Assembly (NCBI GenBank): GCA_963767685.1
Contig: CAVYEZ010000002.1
Coordinates: forward strand, 1 to 64,000
Reading direction: 5' to 3'
DNA length: 64,000 nucleotides
DNA from: Trebonia sp963767685
GTDB taxonomy: Bacteria; Actinomycetota; Actinomycetes; Streptosporangiales; Streptosporangiaceae
Shown here piece by piece: positions 40,981 through 48,424 of the stretch. The stretch's first letter is position 1. Each line of letters starts with the position of its first letter. The position numbers and the translations under genes were made by a program. The notes below the pieces were generated by a model that was not told the DNA's origin, did not search any database, and was given only the letters and a program-made list of their open reading frames with translations.

Positions 40981-41736
40981 ATGGCGAGCGACTGGGCCCA
41001 CGACGGGCCGCGCCGCAGAACGCGGCCAGCGTTCGACCCGGGCGTGCTGGCCGCCATCCACCAGTCGGCCGCCTTGCTCGCACGCGACCAAGACGCGTTC
41101 ATCAGGCAGTTCCACGACGACGTCAAGAGCCTGATCCCGGACTCGGCGGTGCCCCCGGCCTTCGACCTGCAGGCGTTCTGTGACCGGATGGCCCAGGCGC
41201 TGCTCTGGGTAGCCCTCACCGAACGGCAGCCGGGCCTCGTGGTCGACGCAATGCGCCAGCTCGGCGGGCAGAACTGGTACGAGGGCTTCCCCGACTCGCA
41301 GTACGCGAGCGTCGCGCACGCGCTGATCCAGACGGTGCACTACCTCAGCGCGAACATCTGGTCCACCTCGACCGGCTCCGCCTGGATCAGCTTCTTCCTG
41401 TGGGTGCGGCCGCACCTGCTGGCCGGCGCCCAGGACGCCGCCACGCGAGAGGCCGCCGCCAGGGATGCGGATGCCCAGCAGGCCGCCGCGCAGCGCGCCG
41501 CCGCCGAGCGGGAGGCCGCCCGCGTCGCGGCCCTTTCCCGCGGGCACACTCAGGTGGCCGGCGACGTCGACATCGAGCGGGTGGCGAGACTGCTCGACGA
41601 CGACGAGGACGACGACGTGGGCCTCGGCCAGATCATGCTCGGCATGACCCGCAAGAATCCGCCGCGGCCCTTAGGCGCCAGCCAGTCCGCGATATCCCTG
41701 ACCACCGCCGCGTCGACGTGCTGCGGGCGCGCGTAG
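40981..41736 (+). CDS. Globin-fold-like protein lacking the proximal histidine (putative)
   Basis: A 251-residue protein. Residues 20-155 resemble a globin: FDPGVLAAIHQSAALLARDQDAFIRQFHDDV in the A/B helix region, then LGGQNWYEGFPDSQYASVAHALIQTVHYL like the F-G-H region of flavohaemoglobins, then a conserved Trp-rich segment. The residue expected to be the haem His (LG..H) is Asn, so haem may not bind, as in globin-type sensor domains. An Ala/Arg-rich coiled-coil stretch (155-190) and an acidic run (LLDDDEDDD) follow. The ATG has a strong AGGAGGGGAG. The last 187 bases overlap the opposite hydrolase ORF; a one-base error near 41661-41672 could shorten both. The fold is inferred by eye. Confidence 0.5.
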   Translation: MASDWAHDGPRRRTRPAFDPGVLAAIHQSAALLARDQDAFIRQFHDDVKSLIPDSAVPPAFDLQAFCDRMAQALLWVALTERQPGLVVDAMRQLGGQNWYEGFPDSQYASVAHALIQTVHYLSANIWSTSTGSAWISFFLWVRPHLLAGAQDAATREAAARDADAQQAAAQRAAAEREAARVAALSRGHTQVAGDVDIERVARLLDDDEDDDVGLGQIMLGMTRKNPPRPLGASQSAISLTTAASTCCGRA

Positions 41737-42920
41737 TCCGCGGGCGCGGACTTGCCGGTGCCCGCGAAGAACAGGTGGTCGTCGGCGTCGTAGCTGCGGA
41801 TCGTCACGGCGCGCCGGCGGGCAAGCCCCGCCCGCCAGAGGGCCAGGTCGCCGTCCGCCGTCACCTGGTAGTCGCGGCCGCCCTGCAGGATCAGCACCGG
41901 CTGGTCAAGCGCCGCCGCGACGGCGACCTGGTCGTACTCACGGAGGTCAAGCCAGTACGCGGCCGGCCAGCCGAAGAGCAGGTCCGCGGCCGGCGTCGCG
42001 GGAGACAGGTCGGCACTTTCGACCCGCGCGGCCTGCCGCGTAACCGCGTCAACGGCGGCCGTCGTGTCCGCACCTGGCTCCAGCTCGGCCAGGTACCGGG
42101 CGACGCGGACGGCGGAACGGCTCAGCGGCAGCGTGTCGCCGGCCAGGATCACCAGGCCTGCGACGGACGGCTCGGCGGCCGCGACCCTAGGCGCCGCCTT
42201 GCCGCCGCCGCTGTGACCGAGGACGAAAACCCGCGCCGGGTCCACCTCCGGCTGCCGCCGCAGCACGCGGACCGCGGCGACCGCGTGCGGCACGTACTCG
42301 TCGGCCATCGTGAAACCAGGCTCGGTGCCAACCTGACCGTGCACGTGGTTGACCTTGTCGAAGCGCAGCACCGCCACGCCGCGGCTCGCCAGGCCCCACG
42401 CCAGGTCCTTGAACGGCTTGTTCGGCCCCGTGGTCATGTCCCGGTCGGCGGGCCCGGAAGCGAGGAGGACCACGCCCGGCCGCCGGCCGCGGCCCGTCGG
42501 CAGGGTCAGCGTGCCGGGCACGGCCAGCGGCCCCGAGCCGAGCGTGACCTCCCGCTCGGTGAACCTTCTGGCCGACGCGTAGCGGGGCGGCCTCCACGCG
42601 CTGGTGGCCGGCGGCGCGAGCCGGAAGCCGTTCAGCTTGCCGTCGGCGTCGATCGACACGACGACGGTGAGCCCGCCGCGCTCGCCGCTCACTGGGGTGC
42701 TCACGCGCACCAGCCCGCCCTTCGCCGGCTCGCTGAGCGGCGGGCCGACCGCCGCGACGGGCCCGATCCTGGCCGTCTCCGCGGCCCATGCGGCCTGGAT
42801 CGTCTCCGCGGACACCGCCGCGCGCAGCGGCGGCGCGAACAGCTCCTCGATGCCGGTGAAGCGCTCGGCCCGCGCCATCTCAATCACGGACGCGGCGATC
42901 GCCACTGGGTCTACGGCCAC
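41550..42920 (-). CDS. Alpha/beta hydrolase with N-terminal DUF3887-like domain
   Basis: A 456-residue hydrolase. Residues 1-105 look like the DUF3887 domain often fused to such enzymes. The hydrolase part has PGVVLLASGPADRDMTTGPNKPFKDLAWGLASRGVAVLRFDK, nucleophile elbow GHSGGG (S237), Asp in LILQGGRDYQV and His in DADDHLF. The natural end is probably near IADWLAPKG; the last 40 residues, with a nine-serine run, are the complement of the globin-like gene's acidic tail. GTG start with GGGAGGA. Substrate unknown. It is divergent from an HTH regulator that may control it. Confidence 0.8.
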   Translation of the reverse strand: MAVDPVAIAASVIEMARAERFTGIEELFAPPLRAAVSAETIQAAWAAETARIGPVAAVGPPLSEPAKGGLVRVSTPVSGERGGLTVVVSIDADGKLNGFRLAPPATSAWRPPRYASARRFTEREVTLGSGPLAVPGTLTLPTGRGRRPGVVLLASGPADRDMTTGPNKPFKDLAWGLASRGVAVLRFDKVNHVHGQVGTEPGFTMADEYVPHAVAAVRVLRRQPEVDPARVFVLGHSGGGKAAPRVAAAEPSVAGLVILAGDTLPLSRSAVRVARYLAELEPGADTTAAVDAVTRQAARVESADLSPATPAADLLFGWPAAYWLDLREYDQVAVAAALDQPVLILQGGRDYQVTADGDLALWRAGLARRRAVTIRSYDADDHLFFAGTGKSAPADYARPQHVDAAVVRDIADWLAPKGRGGFLRVMPSMIWPRPTSSSSSSSSSLATRSMSTSPAT

Positions 42921-42942
42921 GCGAATCCTCCCTCACAAACTA

Positions 42943-42978
42943 TTCTCATCTTTTGCGAACGTTAGCATGATGTGAGAA
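42943..42978. promoter_or_regulatory. Possible operator between hydrolase and HTH regulator
   Basis: TTCTCA (42943-42948) and TGAGAA (42973-42978) form an inverted repeat in the 67-base divergent promoter, the only AT-rich part of the area. It is 9 bases before the regulator start, a place suited to autoregulation. Confidence 0.4.
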
Positions 42979-42987
42979 AGTTGAACA

Positions 42988-43539
42988 GTGGATGCCCTTG
43001 AACTGCTTGCCCACCCGGTGCGACTGCGGATCGTGCACGCGTTGCGCGGCGGCCGCACGCTCACCACCGCCGGGCTGAGCGCCCTGCTGCCCGACGTGTC
43101 GAAGGCGATGCTGTACCGGCACGTCGACCTTCTGGCGAGCGCCGGGATCCTGGAAGTAGCCGAGGAGCGCCGCGTGCGCGGCGCGGTGGAGCGCCTTTAC
43201 CGGCTGCGCCCTGACCGCGCCACCGTGACCAGCGAAACCGGCGCCGCACCGGCACCCGAGGACTATTGGCGCGTGTTCAGCACGGCGCTCGCCGTGCTGA
43301 CCGCCGAGTTCCGGGCCTACGTGGATCGGGAAGACGCCGACCCGCCGGGCGACCTCGTCGGCTTCCGGCAGCACGCCATCTGGCTCAGCCGCGAGGAACT
43401 CGAGCAACTGATCACTGACCTGCGACTGGCGATAGTTCCCCGGCTGGCCAACCAGCCGACGCCAGAGCGCGGCCGTTACCTGCTCAGCCCGATCCTCTTC
43501 CCCATGGAAGCCCCTCCGGCCACCCCCCAGCCCGAATAG
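42988..43539 (+). CDS. ArsR-like helix-turn-helix regulator
   Basis: A 183-residue regulator. The N-terminus MDALELLAHPVRLRIVHALRGGRTLTTAGLSALLPDVSKAMLYRHVDLLASAGILEVAEERRVRGAVERLYRL is a winged helix of the ArsR/HTH_20 kind. The C-terminal 100 residues look like a small ligand-binding or dimerisation helical domain. GTG start. Divergent from the hydrolase gene, so that gene is its likely target. The 3' third of this gene is duplicated in degenerate form at 44510-44665. Confidence 0.85.
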   Translation: MDALELLAHPVRLRIVHALRGGRTLTTAGLSALLPDVSKAMLYRHVDLLASAGILEVAEERRVRGAVERLYRLRPDRATVTSETGAAPAPEDYWRVFSTALAVLTAEFRAYVDREDADPPGDLVGFRQHAIWLSREELEQLITDLRLAIVPRLANQPTPERGRYLLSPILFPMEAPPATPQPE

Positions 43540-43678
43540 GGGCGGCACGCCCGGCCGTTGCCGATGCCGGCCCCGCGCCTGTTGTTTAGCTAGCCGGCTC
43601 TCGTGAAATACACGGCACGCGCTCGCTTTCGCCGGTCCCGCCCATCAGGTGGCGGGATCCGGCCCATTGGGCGCACCC

Positions 43679-44260
43679 CGGTTGACTGGCTCTTTCAGGA
43701 CCGCCCTAAACGGGCTCCGGACCCATCCGCACGCCCATTACTCATAGGTAAAACCGGGAAGGCGGGTTGCGGCAGGCGACTGGTCCGGGTGGGTGGCGGA
43801 GGCCTACGTCGATGTGCGGGTACGCGGCGCTGCCCGCCGTGGTGCCGGCCAGCGCCCGCGACCGAAACGGGCCAGCGTATTGCCCTGGGCATCGAGACTG
43901 CACGCCGGACGCAGGGCCGCGCGGACATGGATCCGCCGTGGCGCCCCATCTTCTGCTCCCGCGCGGTCGCCCCCCGCGGGCCAGCACCACGACGGGTAGC
44001 GGTGACTGCGCGCCGCACGCCAGGCCGGGCGCACACGAACCCGCCTCGGCGACCGCTCTCCCGCTCCCGCGCACTCCCCCTGCGGGCCGGTGCCACGGCG
44101 GGGGCAGCGTCGGCGACCCGCGCCGGGCCGCAGCCCGGGCCTCCCACCCTGACCACTGACCACCGGTACCGCCCTTTCAGGTTTTCCTCGCCAGTAATGC
44201 GCGCGCGGACGGGTCCGGAGCCCGTTTAGGGCGGTCCTGAGAGAGCCAGCCAGCCAACCG
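43679..44260. repeat. 582-base imperfect giant palindrome
   Basis: The outer ends CGGTTG and CAACCG begin two arms of about 175 bases (43679-43855 and 44085-44260). Within them 43695-43724 and 44211-44240 are perfect 30-base complements. Similarity continues inward with gaps (ACTGGTCCGGGTGGG matched by AGTGGTCAGGGTGGG). There is no recognisable transposase and no obvious target-site duplication, so a miniature inverted-repeat element or structured RNA gene is possible. Confidence 0.8.
43896..44111. repeat. Two diverged 108-base tandem repeats
   Basis: Unit 1 starts GACTGCACGCCGGACGC at 43896 and unit 2 GACTGCGCGCCGCACGC at 44004. Both continue with CTCCCGCGC and GCGGGCC blocks. They fill the centre of the giant palindrome, and the end of unit 2 belongs to its right arm. 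Confidence 0.7.
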
Positions 44261-44408
44261 AGACCAGTTGGTGGCCGTTACGGCTTGGACGGCGGAGGTC
44301 AAAGGCCAAGACTGCGGGTCAAATGAGGGCCGGGCTCCGGCCGGGGTGACGGACGAGCGGACATTTGCCTCGTCTGGTTACGAATCGCCGCCAGAATCGG
44401 GCGCCCGG

Positions 44409-44461
44409 CGTTATCGCGGGTCAACGGCGGCGAAGTTCGCCGCCGTTGACCCGCGATAACG
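44409..44461. repeat. Perfect 53-base palindrome
   Basis: The arms 44409-44434 and 44436-44461 are perfect 26-base complements around a single G. They begin CGTTATCGCGGGTCAACGG. It is the strongest perfect hairpin in the window and has no T run on either side. Confidence 0.9.
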
Positions 44462-44509
44462 GATGGATACCCTATGGGAGTATGGCCTCAGCCCGAGGCT
44501 AACTTGATG

Positions 44510-44665
44510 GCATTGAGCCGCGAGGAACTCGAGTAACTGACCGCCGACCTGCGCCGGGCGATCGTTGCCGGCTGGCCAACAAACCGACCCGGGCCCCCGG
44601 CCGTCACCTCTTCAGCCCCATCCTCTTCCCGTGGAGGACCCTGGGCCACCCCCCAGCCCGAATAA
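44510..44665 (+). pseudogene. Decayed duplicate of the 3' end of the HTH regulator gene
   Basis: This stretch aligns with 43384-43539, the last 50 codons of the HTH regulator, and keeps long identical runs (GAGCCGCGAGGAACTCGAG against CAGCCGCGAGGAACTCGAG; CCACCCCCCAGCCCGAATA at the end). An in-frame TAA at the fifth or sixth codon and other changes make it non-functional. Similarity fades a few dozen bases past the stop. No start signal. Confidence 0.85.
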
Positions 44666-44733
44666 GGCACGCTCGTACCGCGATGTCGGCGTGTCGCACC
44701 ATAAATACGTTTCTTTGTAGGTAGCATTCGAAT

Positions 44734-45603
44734 ATAAGAACCCCTCAGCAACTCGACCAGCTCCGCGAGGAAGCCGTCGCGCTCCGTCTCGCGGGCAAGT
44801 CCGTCAGGGAAATCAGGGAGGCGCTAGGCCCGGTCGGCAAGCGCACCCTCAGCGCCGCGCTCGGCGGCACGCCGCCCGCCGAGTGGACGTACCGCCCCAA
44901 CGCGAAGGACGACCTCCGCGACCGAGCCCGCGAACTGCGGACCCAGGGCCTGTCCTACAACGAGATCGTCGCCAAGCTCGGCGTCTCGAAGAGCTCGGTC
45001 TCGCTCTGGGTACGCGACGTCCCTTGCCCGGAGAGGTTCAGGTACGTACACAACGAACGACGCCAGGAGGGACTTCGCAAGTACAACGCGGCCCGGTCAG
45101 TCCACCATGCTGCGGAGACCGAGAGTGCAGCCGCCGAGGTCGGGCAGCTTACGACCCGTGAGGTGCTCATTACGGGCGCCATTGCCTACTGGTGCGAGGG
45201 CGCCAAGAGTAAGCCGAACCGCAAGGCCAACCGAGTGGTGTTCATCAATAGCGACCCAGGGTTGATCAAGTTTTTTCTTTACTTTCTGGATGTTGCCGGG
45301 GTCAACCGAGACGACTGGATACTCCGCGTCTACATCCACGAGAACGCTGACGCCGAGGCGGCCCAGCGGTTCTGGCTTGAGGTCACCGGCGCTCATCCCA
45401 GCCAGTTTCGGTCGCCGACGCTCAAGCGTCACAACCCCAAGACTGTTCGGACGAACGTCGGCAAGGACTATCACGGGTGCCTGAGGGTCGATGTGCGGCG
45501 TAGCGCCGCCCTCTACAGGAGGATCGAAGGCTGGGCACTGGGCGCGATGACTCCCAGAGCGCTTAACGCGGCCCAGGACGAGCCGGTATCGTGGTGTGGG
45601 TAG
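44734..45603 (+). CDS. HTH protein with LAGLIDADG-like C-terminal half, non-canonical ATA start
   Basis: A 289-residue open frame with clear coding character. The N-terminal half has two helix-turn-helix-like segments: AVALRLAGKSVREIREAL and GLSYNEIVAKLGVSKSSVSLWVRDV (about 70-95). The C-terminal half contains LITGAIAYWCEGAKS, VVFINSDPGLIKFFLYFLDVAG and YHGCLRVDVRRSAALYRRIEGW, which resembles LAGLIDADG-type endonuclease folds by eye. No ATG, GTG or TTG occurs in frame from the stop at 44722 to GTG at 45163. The place where related proteins begin (M-R-T-P-x-Q-L) here reads ATA. Either ATA is used, the base is wrong, or only the last 146 residues are made. It lies 35 bases before tRNA-Gln and beside the repeat island. 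Confidence 0.65.
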   Translation: MRTPQQLDQLREEAVALRLAGKSVREIREALGPVGKRTLSAALGGTPPAEWTYRPNAKDDLRDRARELRTQGLSYNEIVAKLGVSKSSVSLWVRDVPCPERFRYVHNERRQEGLRKYNAARSVHHAAETESAAAEVGQLTTREVLITGAIAYWCEGAKSKPNRKANRVVFINSDPGLIKFFLYFLDVAGVNRDDWILRVYIHENADAEAAQRFWLEVTGAHPSQFRSPTLKRHNPKTVRTNVGKDYHGCLRVDVRRSAALYRRIEGWALGAMTPRALNAAQDEPVSWCG

Positions 45604-45638
45604 CGGCGTTAGGTGACGCTTGCCATCTGTCCGCTTAG

Positions 45639-45711
45639 TCCGGCGTTGGGTAATTGGCAGCCCGCCAACCTTTGGAGTTGGTTTGTCCTGGTTCGAGTCC
45701 AGGCGCCGGAA
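45639..45711 (+). tRNA. tRNA-Gln (anticodon TTG)
   Basis: The acceptor arms TCCGGCG and CGCCGGA pair fully with discriminator A at 45711. The anticodon stem CCAAC/GTTGG encloses CTTTGGA, giving anticodon TTG (codon CAA). The T arm CCTGG-TTCGAGT-CCAGG is standard. CCA is not encoded. A short T run follows (ACCCCTTTTG). Confidence 0.95.
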
Positions 45712-45917
45712 CTACCCCTTTTGTCCGATTCTTGACCGGACGCCGCCCAGATACGACCGGCAGCGGTCACACCCTTCGACAATGCCCTCGCCCGTGCGGC
45801 ACCTCTTCGCGCCCTCAGTAGATGCCATGAGTGTGTTCTCCTGCTCGCTGGGTAGTGGACCGCCGCTAGGCCCTTTACCTGGCCATTTCCAAGAATTCAT
45901 CTGAGACCCTTGCGCAA

Positions 45918-45948
45918 CCTACGGTTTCGTAGGCTACGGTTACGTAAG
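45918..45948. promoter_or_regulatory. Tandem operator upstream of the desaturase gene
   Basis: CCTACG-GTTT-CGTAGG (45918-45933) is a perfect dyad. A second, related half-conserved dyad CTACGGTTACGTAAG follows at 45934-45948. Both lie 45-75 bases before the desaturase start. The TetR gene just behind the desaturase is the natural candidate regulator. The motif is seen; binding is inferred. Confidence 0.6.
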
Positions 45949-45992
45949 CGTACAAGGCCACCGCCTGCGGGCGCCTCACCTCAGGGGAGAAC

Positions 45993-47105
45993 ATGGCACG
46001 CACTACGGACCCACGGGGGTCAAACACCACGACACTCGCGGAGAGCGAGGACATCGCGCTCTCGGTCGACCCGGGTGCCGCGCCGATCCTGCGCAAGGCC
46101 GTCGGCGACTACGACGACGAGAACCCGAAGACGCCGGCGCAGCGCCTCCTGATCGCGGTCTTCGTCTTCCTGCCGATGGCGGCGCTGATCGCCGCGATCC
46201 CGTTCGCCTGGGGCTGGGGCCTCAACTGGCGTGACATCCTGGTCGCGGCCGTCTTCTACTGGGTATCCGGGCTGGGCATCACTGTCGGGTTCCACCGGTA
46301 CTTCACGCACAGCTCGTTCAAGGCCAAGCCCGGCCTGCGGGTCGCGCTGGCGATCGCGGGCAGCCTCGCGATGGAGGGCCCGGTCGTCAACTGGGTCGCC
46401 GACCACCGGCGGCACCACAAGTACAGCGACAAGGAGGGCGACCCGCACTCCCCCTGGCGGTACGGCGATGACGCGAAGGCCCTGACGAAGGGGCTGCTCT
46501 GGGCGCACACCCTCTGGCTGTTCGACGAGAACCGGACCTCGAAGGAGAAGTACGCGCCGGACCTGCTCGCCGACAAGAAGATCCGCGCCGTCCACTACTG
46601 CTTCCCCGCGATCGTCGCGTTCACGCTGATCGCCCCCGCGCTGATCGGTGGCTTCTGGAACTCCAGCGCGGCCGTCTGGTCCTGGCACGGCGCCATCGAG
46701 ATGTTCTTCTGGGCCAGCCTGGTCCGCGTGACGCTGCTGCACCACGTGACCTGGTCGACCAACTCGATCTGCCACACCTGGGGCGGCACGGACTGGGTGT
46801 CCCGCGACCGCTCGGTGAACGTCTCCTGGCTGGCCATCGCCTCCTTCGGCGAGTCCTGGCACAACCTGCACCACGCCGACCCGACCTGCGCCAGGCACGG
46901 CGCGCTCAAGGGCCAGATCGACCAGTCCGCCCGCGTCATCCAGTGGTTCGAGAAGCTCGGCTGGGCCTACGACGTGCGCTGGCCGGACGAGACGCGGCTC
47001 AACGCCAAGCGCGCGGCGAACGCGACGCGCAGCCTCGGCAGCATGACGATGCGTAACGATAAGGCTGCGAAGCCGGTAAAGTCATCTAACCGGGCGGCGG
47101 CCTAA
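45993..47105 (+). CDS. Acyl-CoA / fatty acid delta-9 desaturase
   Basis: A 370-residue membrane di-iron desaturase that introduces a double bond in acyl chains. The three histidine boxes are HRYFTH (101-106), HRRHH (138-142) and HNLHH (290-294). Hydrophobic segments lie around residues 52-72, 82-100, 118-135, 205-220 and 232-250. The N-terminal 45 residues and the basic C-terminus are cytosolic. ATG start with AGGGGAG upstream. It is followed 15 bases later by a TetR regulator, the usual pair controlling membrane unsaturation. Confidence 0.93.
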   Translation: MARTTDPRGSNTTTLAESEDIALSVDPGAAPILRKAVGDYDDENPKTPAQRLLIAVFVFLPMAALIAAIPFAWGWGLNWRDILVAAVFYWVSGLGITVGFHRYFTHSSFKAKPGLRVALAIAGSLAMEGPVVNWVADHRRHHKYSDKEGDPHSPWRYGDDAKALTKGLLWAHTLWLFDENRTSKEKYAPDLLADKKIRAVHYCFPAIVAFTLIAPALIGGFWNSSAAVWSWHGAIEMFFWASLVRVTLLHHVTWSTNSICHTWGGTDWVSRDRSVNVSWLAIASFGESWHNLHHADPTCARHGALKGQIDQSARVIQWFEKLGWAYDVRWPDETRLNAKRAANATRSLGSMTMRNDKAAKPVKSSNRAAA

Positions 47106-47120
47106 AGCCATGATGTTCCG

Positions 47121-47735
47121 GTGACCGACCAATCCCCGAAAACCGCCAGAAAGCGGATGACTGGCCAGGAACGGCGGCAGCAGCTTCTCGACATCGGGAG
47201 GCGGCTGTTCGCTGAGCGGGGATTCGAGGGCACCTCGATCGAAGAGATCGCCGCCCAGGCGGGGGTCTCCAAGCCCGTGGTGTACGAGCACTTCGGCGGC
47301 AAGGAGGGCCTGTACGCCGTGGTCGTGGACCGCGAGGTGGAACGGCTCACCACCGTGACGGTGACGCTGTCCGAGGGGCCGTACTCCAAGCCTAAGTTCG
47401 AGGCAGCGGCGGTCTCCCTGCTCCGCTACATCGAGGAAAACGCCGACGGCTTCCGGATCCTGGTGCGCGATTCCAGCCCAGGATCCGGCGGCGGCACGTA
47501 CGGCACGCTGCTCGCCGACATCGCGGGCCAGGTGGAGTACATCATGGCCGACTTCCTGAAGTCACGCGGCCGGGACCCGAAGCTGGCCCCGATGTACTCC
47601 CAGATGATGGTCGGCATGGTCGCGTTCACCGGCCAGTGGTGGCTCGACGCCCGCAAGCCGAAGCTCGAGCAGGTCGCGGCGAACATGATCGACCTGGCCT
47701 GGAACGGGCTCGCCCAACTGGACGCCCAGGCCTAG
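47121..47735 (+). CDS. TetR-family regulator
   Basis: A 204-residue repressor. The HTH region is ERRQQLLDIGRRLFAERGFEGTSIEEIAAQAGVSKPVVYEHFGGKEGLYAVVVDREV (about 14-70). The helical ligand-binding domain follows and ends AANMIDLAWNGLAQLDAQA. GTG start, 15 bases after the desaturase, so probably co-transcribed. A desaturase regulator sensing acyl-CoA is the likely role. It converges on the response regulator with a 4-base overlap. Confidence 0.9.
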   Translation: MTDQSPKTARKRMTGQERRQQLLDIGRRLFAERGFEGTSIEEIAAQAGVSKPVVYEHFGGKEGLYAVVVDREVERLTTVTVTLSEGPYSKPKFEAAAVSLLRYIEENADGFRILVRDSSPGSGGGTYGTLLADIAGQVEYIMADFLKSRGRDPKLAPMYSQMMVGMVAFTGQWWLDARKPKLEQVAANMIDLAWNGLAQLDAQA

Positions 47736-48412
47736 CCGATGTTGTGGCGGCGGGCGTAGCCGATGGCCGCGACCCGGTCCCTTGACCCGGTCTTGGCGAA
47801 GATCCGGCTGATGTGCGTCTTCACGGTGTGGTTGCTGAGAAACAGCCGCGCGGCGATCTCCGGGTTGGTCAGTCCCTGGGCGATGAGCGCCAGGATCTCG
47901 GCCTCGCGCTGCGTTATCCCGTCCGGCGCCGGCAAGGCGGCGGCTTCCGTGGCCGCCGCCAGTGCCGCCGGGGCCGCCGCGGTAGCGGCGGCGACCAGGG
48001 CGGCCTGCACGCGGGCGTCGAGCACCGACAGGCCGCCCGCGGCCGCCCGCAGCGCGCTGGCGATGTCGGCCCGGTCGGCGTCCTTGGTGAGGTAGCTGCG
48101 CGCGCCGGCCCGCAGGGCCTCGAGCACCGATTCGTCATCCGCGTAGGTGGTCAGGATGACGACCGCGACCCGCGGGTGCTCGGCGGCGAGCCTGCGGGTC
48201 GCCCCGATGCCGTCGAGCACCGGCATGTGCAGGTCGAGCAGGATCGCGTCGGGATCGTGCTCGGCCACCAGCGCCAGCGCCTGCTCGCCGTCCGCGGCCG
48301 CGCCCACCACGTCGATGCCCGGCAGCCCGCCGAGCAGCAGCACCAGGCCCTCGCGCACGCTGGCTTGGTCGTCCGCGATCACGACGCGCAGCGGCGCACC
48401 ATCAGTACTCAT
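47732..48412 (-). CDS. NarL/LuxR-type response regulator
   Basis: A 226-residue two-component regulator. Receiver acidic residues D14 and D15, phospho-acceptor D60 (ILLDLHMPVLDG) and K110 (SYLTKDADR) are intact. The LuxR HTH ITQREAEILALIAQGLTNPEIAARLFLSNHTVKTHISRIFAKTGSRDRV is at the C-terminus. An Ala-rich linker of about 30 residues joins the domains. It is read 13 bases after the sensor kinase. Confidence 0.95.
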   Translation of the reverse strand: MSTDGAPLRVVIADDQASVREGLVLLLGGLPGIDVVGAAADGEQALALVAEHDPDAILLDLHMPVLDGIGATRRLAAEHPRVAVVILTTYADDESVLEALRAGARSYLTKDADRADIASALRAAAGGLSVLDARVQAALVAAATAAAPAALAAATEAAALPAPDGITQREAEILALIAQGLTNPEIAARLFLSNHTVKTHISRIFAKTGSRDRVAAIGYARRHNIG

Positions 48413-48424
48413 GCGATCATTTTC

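Larger units (their letters stand above)
43540..44733. other. Repeat island without intact genes
   Basis: Nearly 1.2 kb of non-coding sequence. It contains a 582-base imperfect palindrome (43679-44260) with 108-base tandem repeats in its middle, a perfect 53-base palindrome (44409-44461) and a decayed copy of the upstream regulator's 3' end (44510-44665). Open frames here repeat in both strands and have no family resemblance. It ends in an AT-richer stretch (44695-44740) before the HTH gene. Confidence 0.7.

Noticed and set aside
43603..44229. Overlapping open frames of 110-208 codons on both strands in the repeat island
   Set aside because: They are open in several frames because of GC content and repeats, have no ribosome sites, and their protein repeats merely mirror the 108-base DNA repeats.
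43679..44260. Complete insertion sequence
   Set aside because: The long inverted arms look like transposon ends, but no transposase-like frame lies between them and no target duplication is evident.
45712..45900. A 62-residue minus-strand ORF after tRNA-Gln
   Set aside because: No ribosome site, no family, and it lies in the desaturase promoter region.
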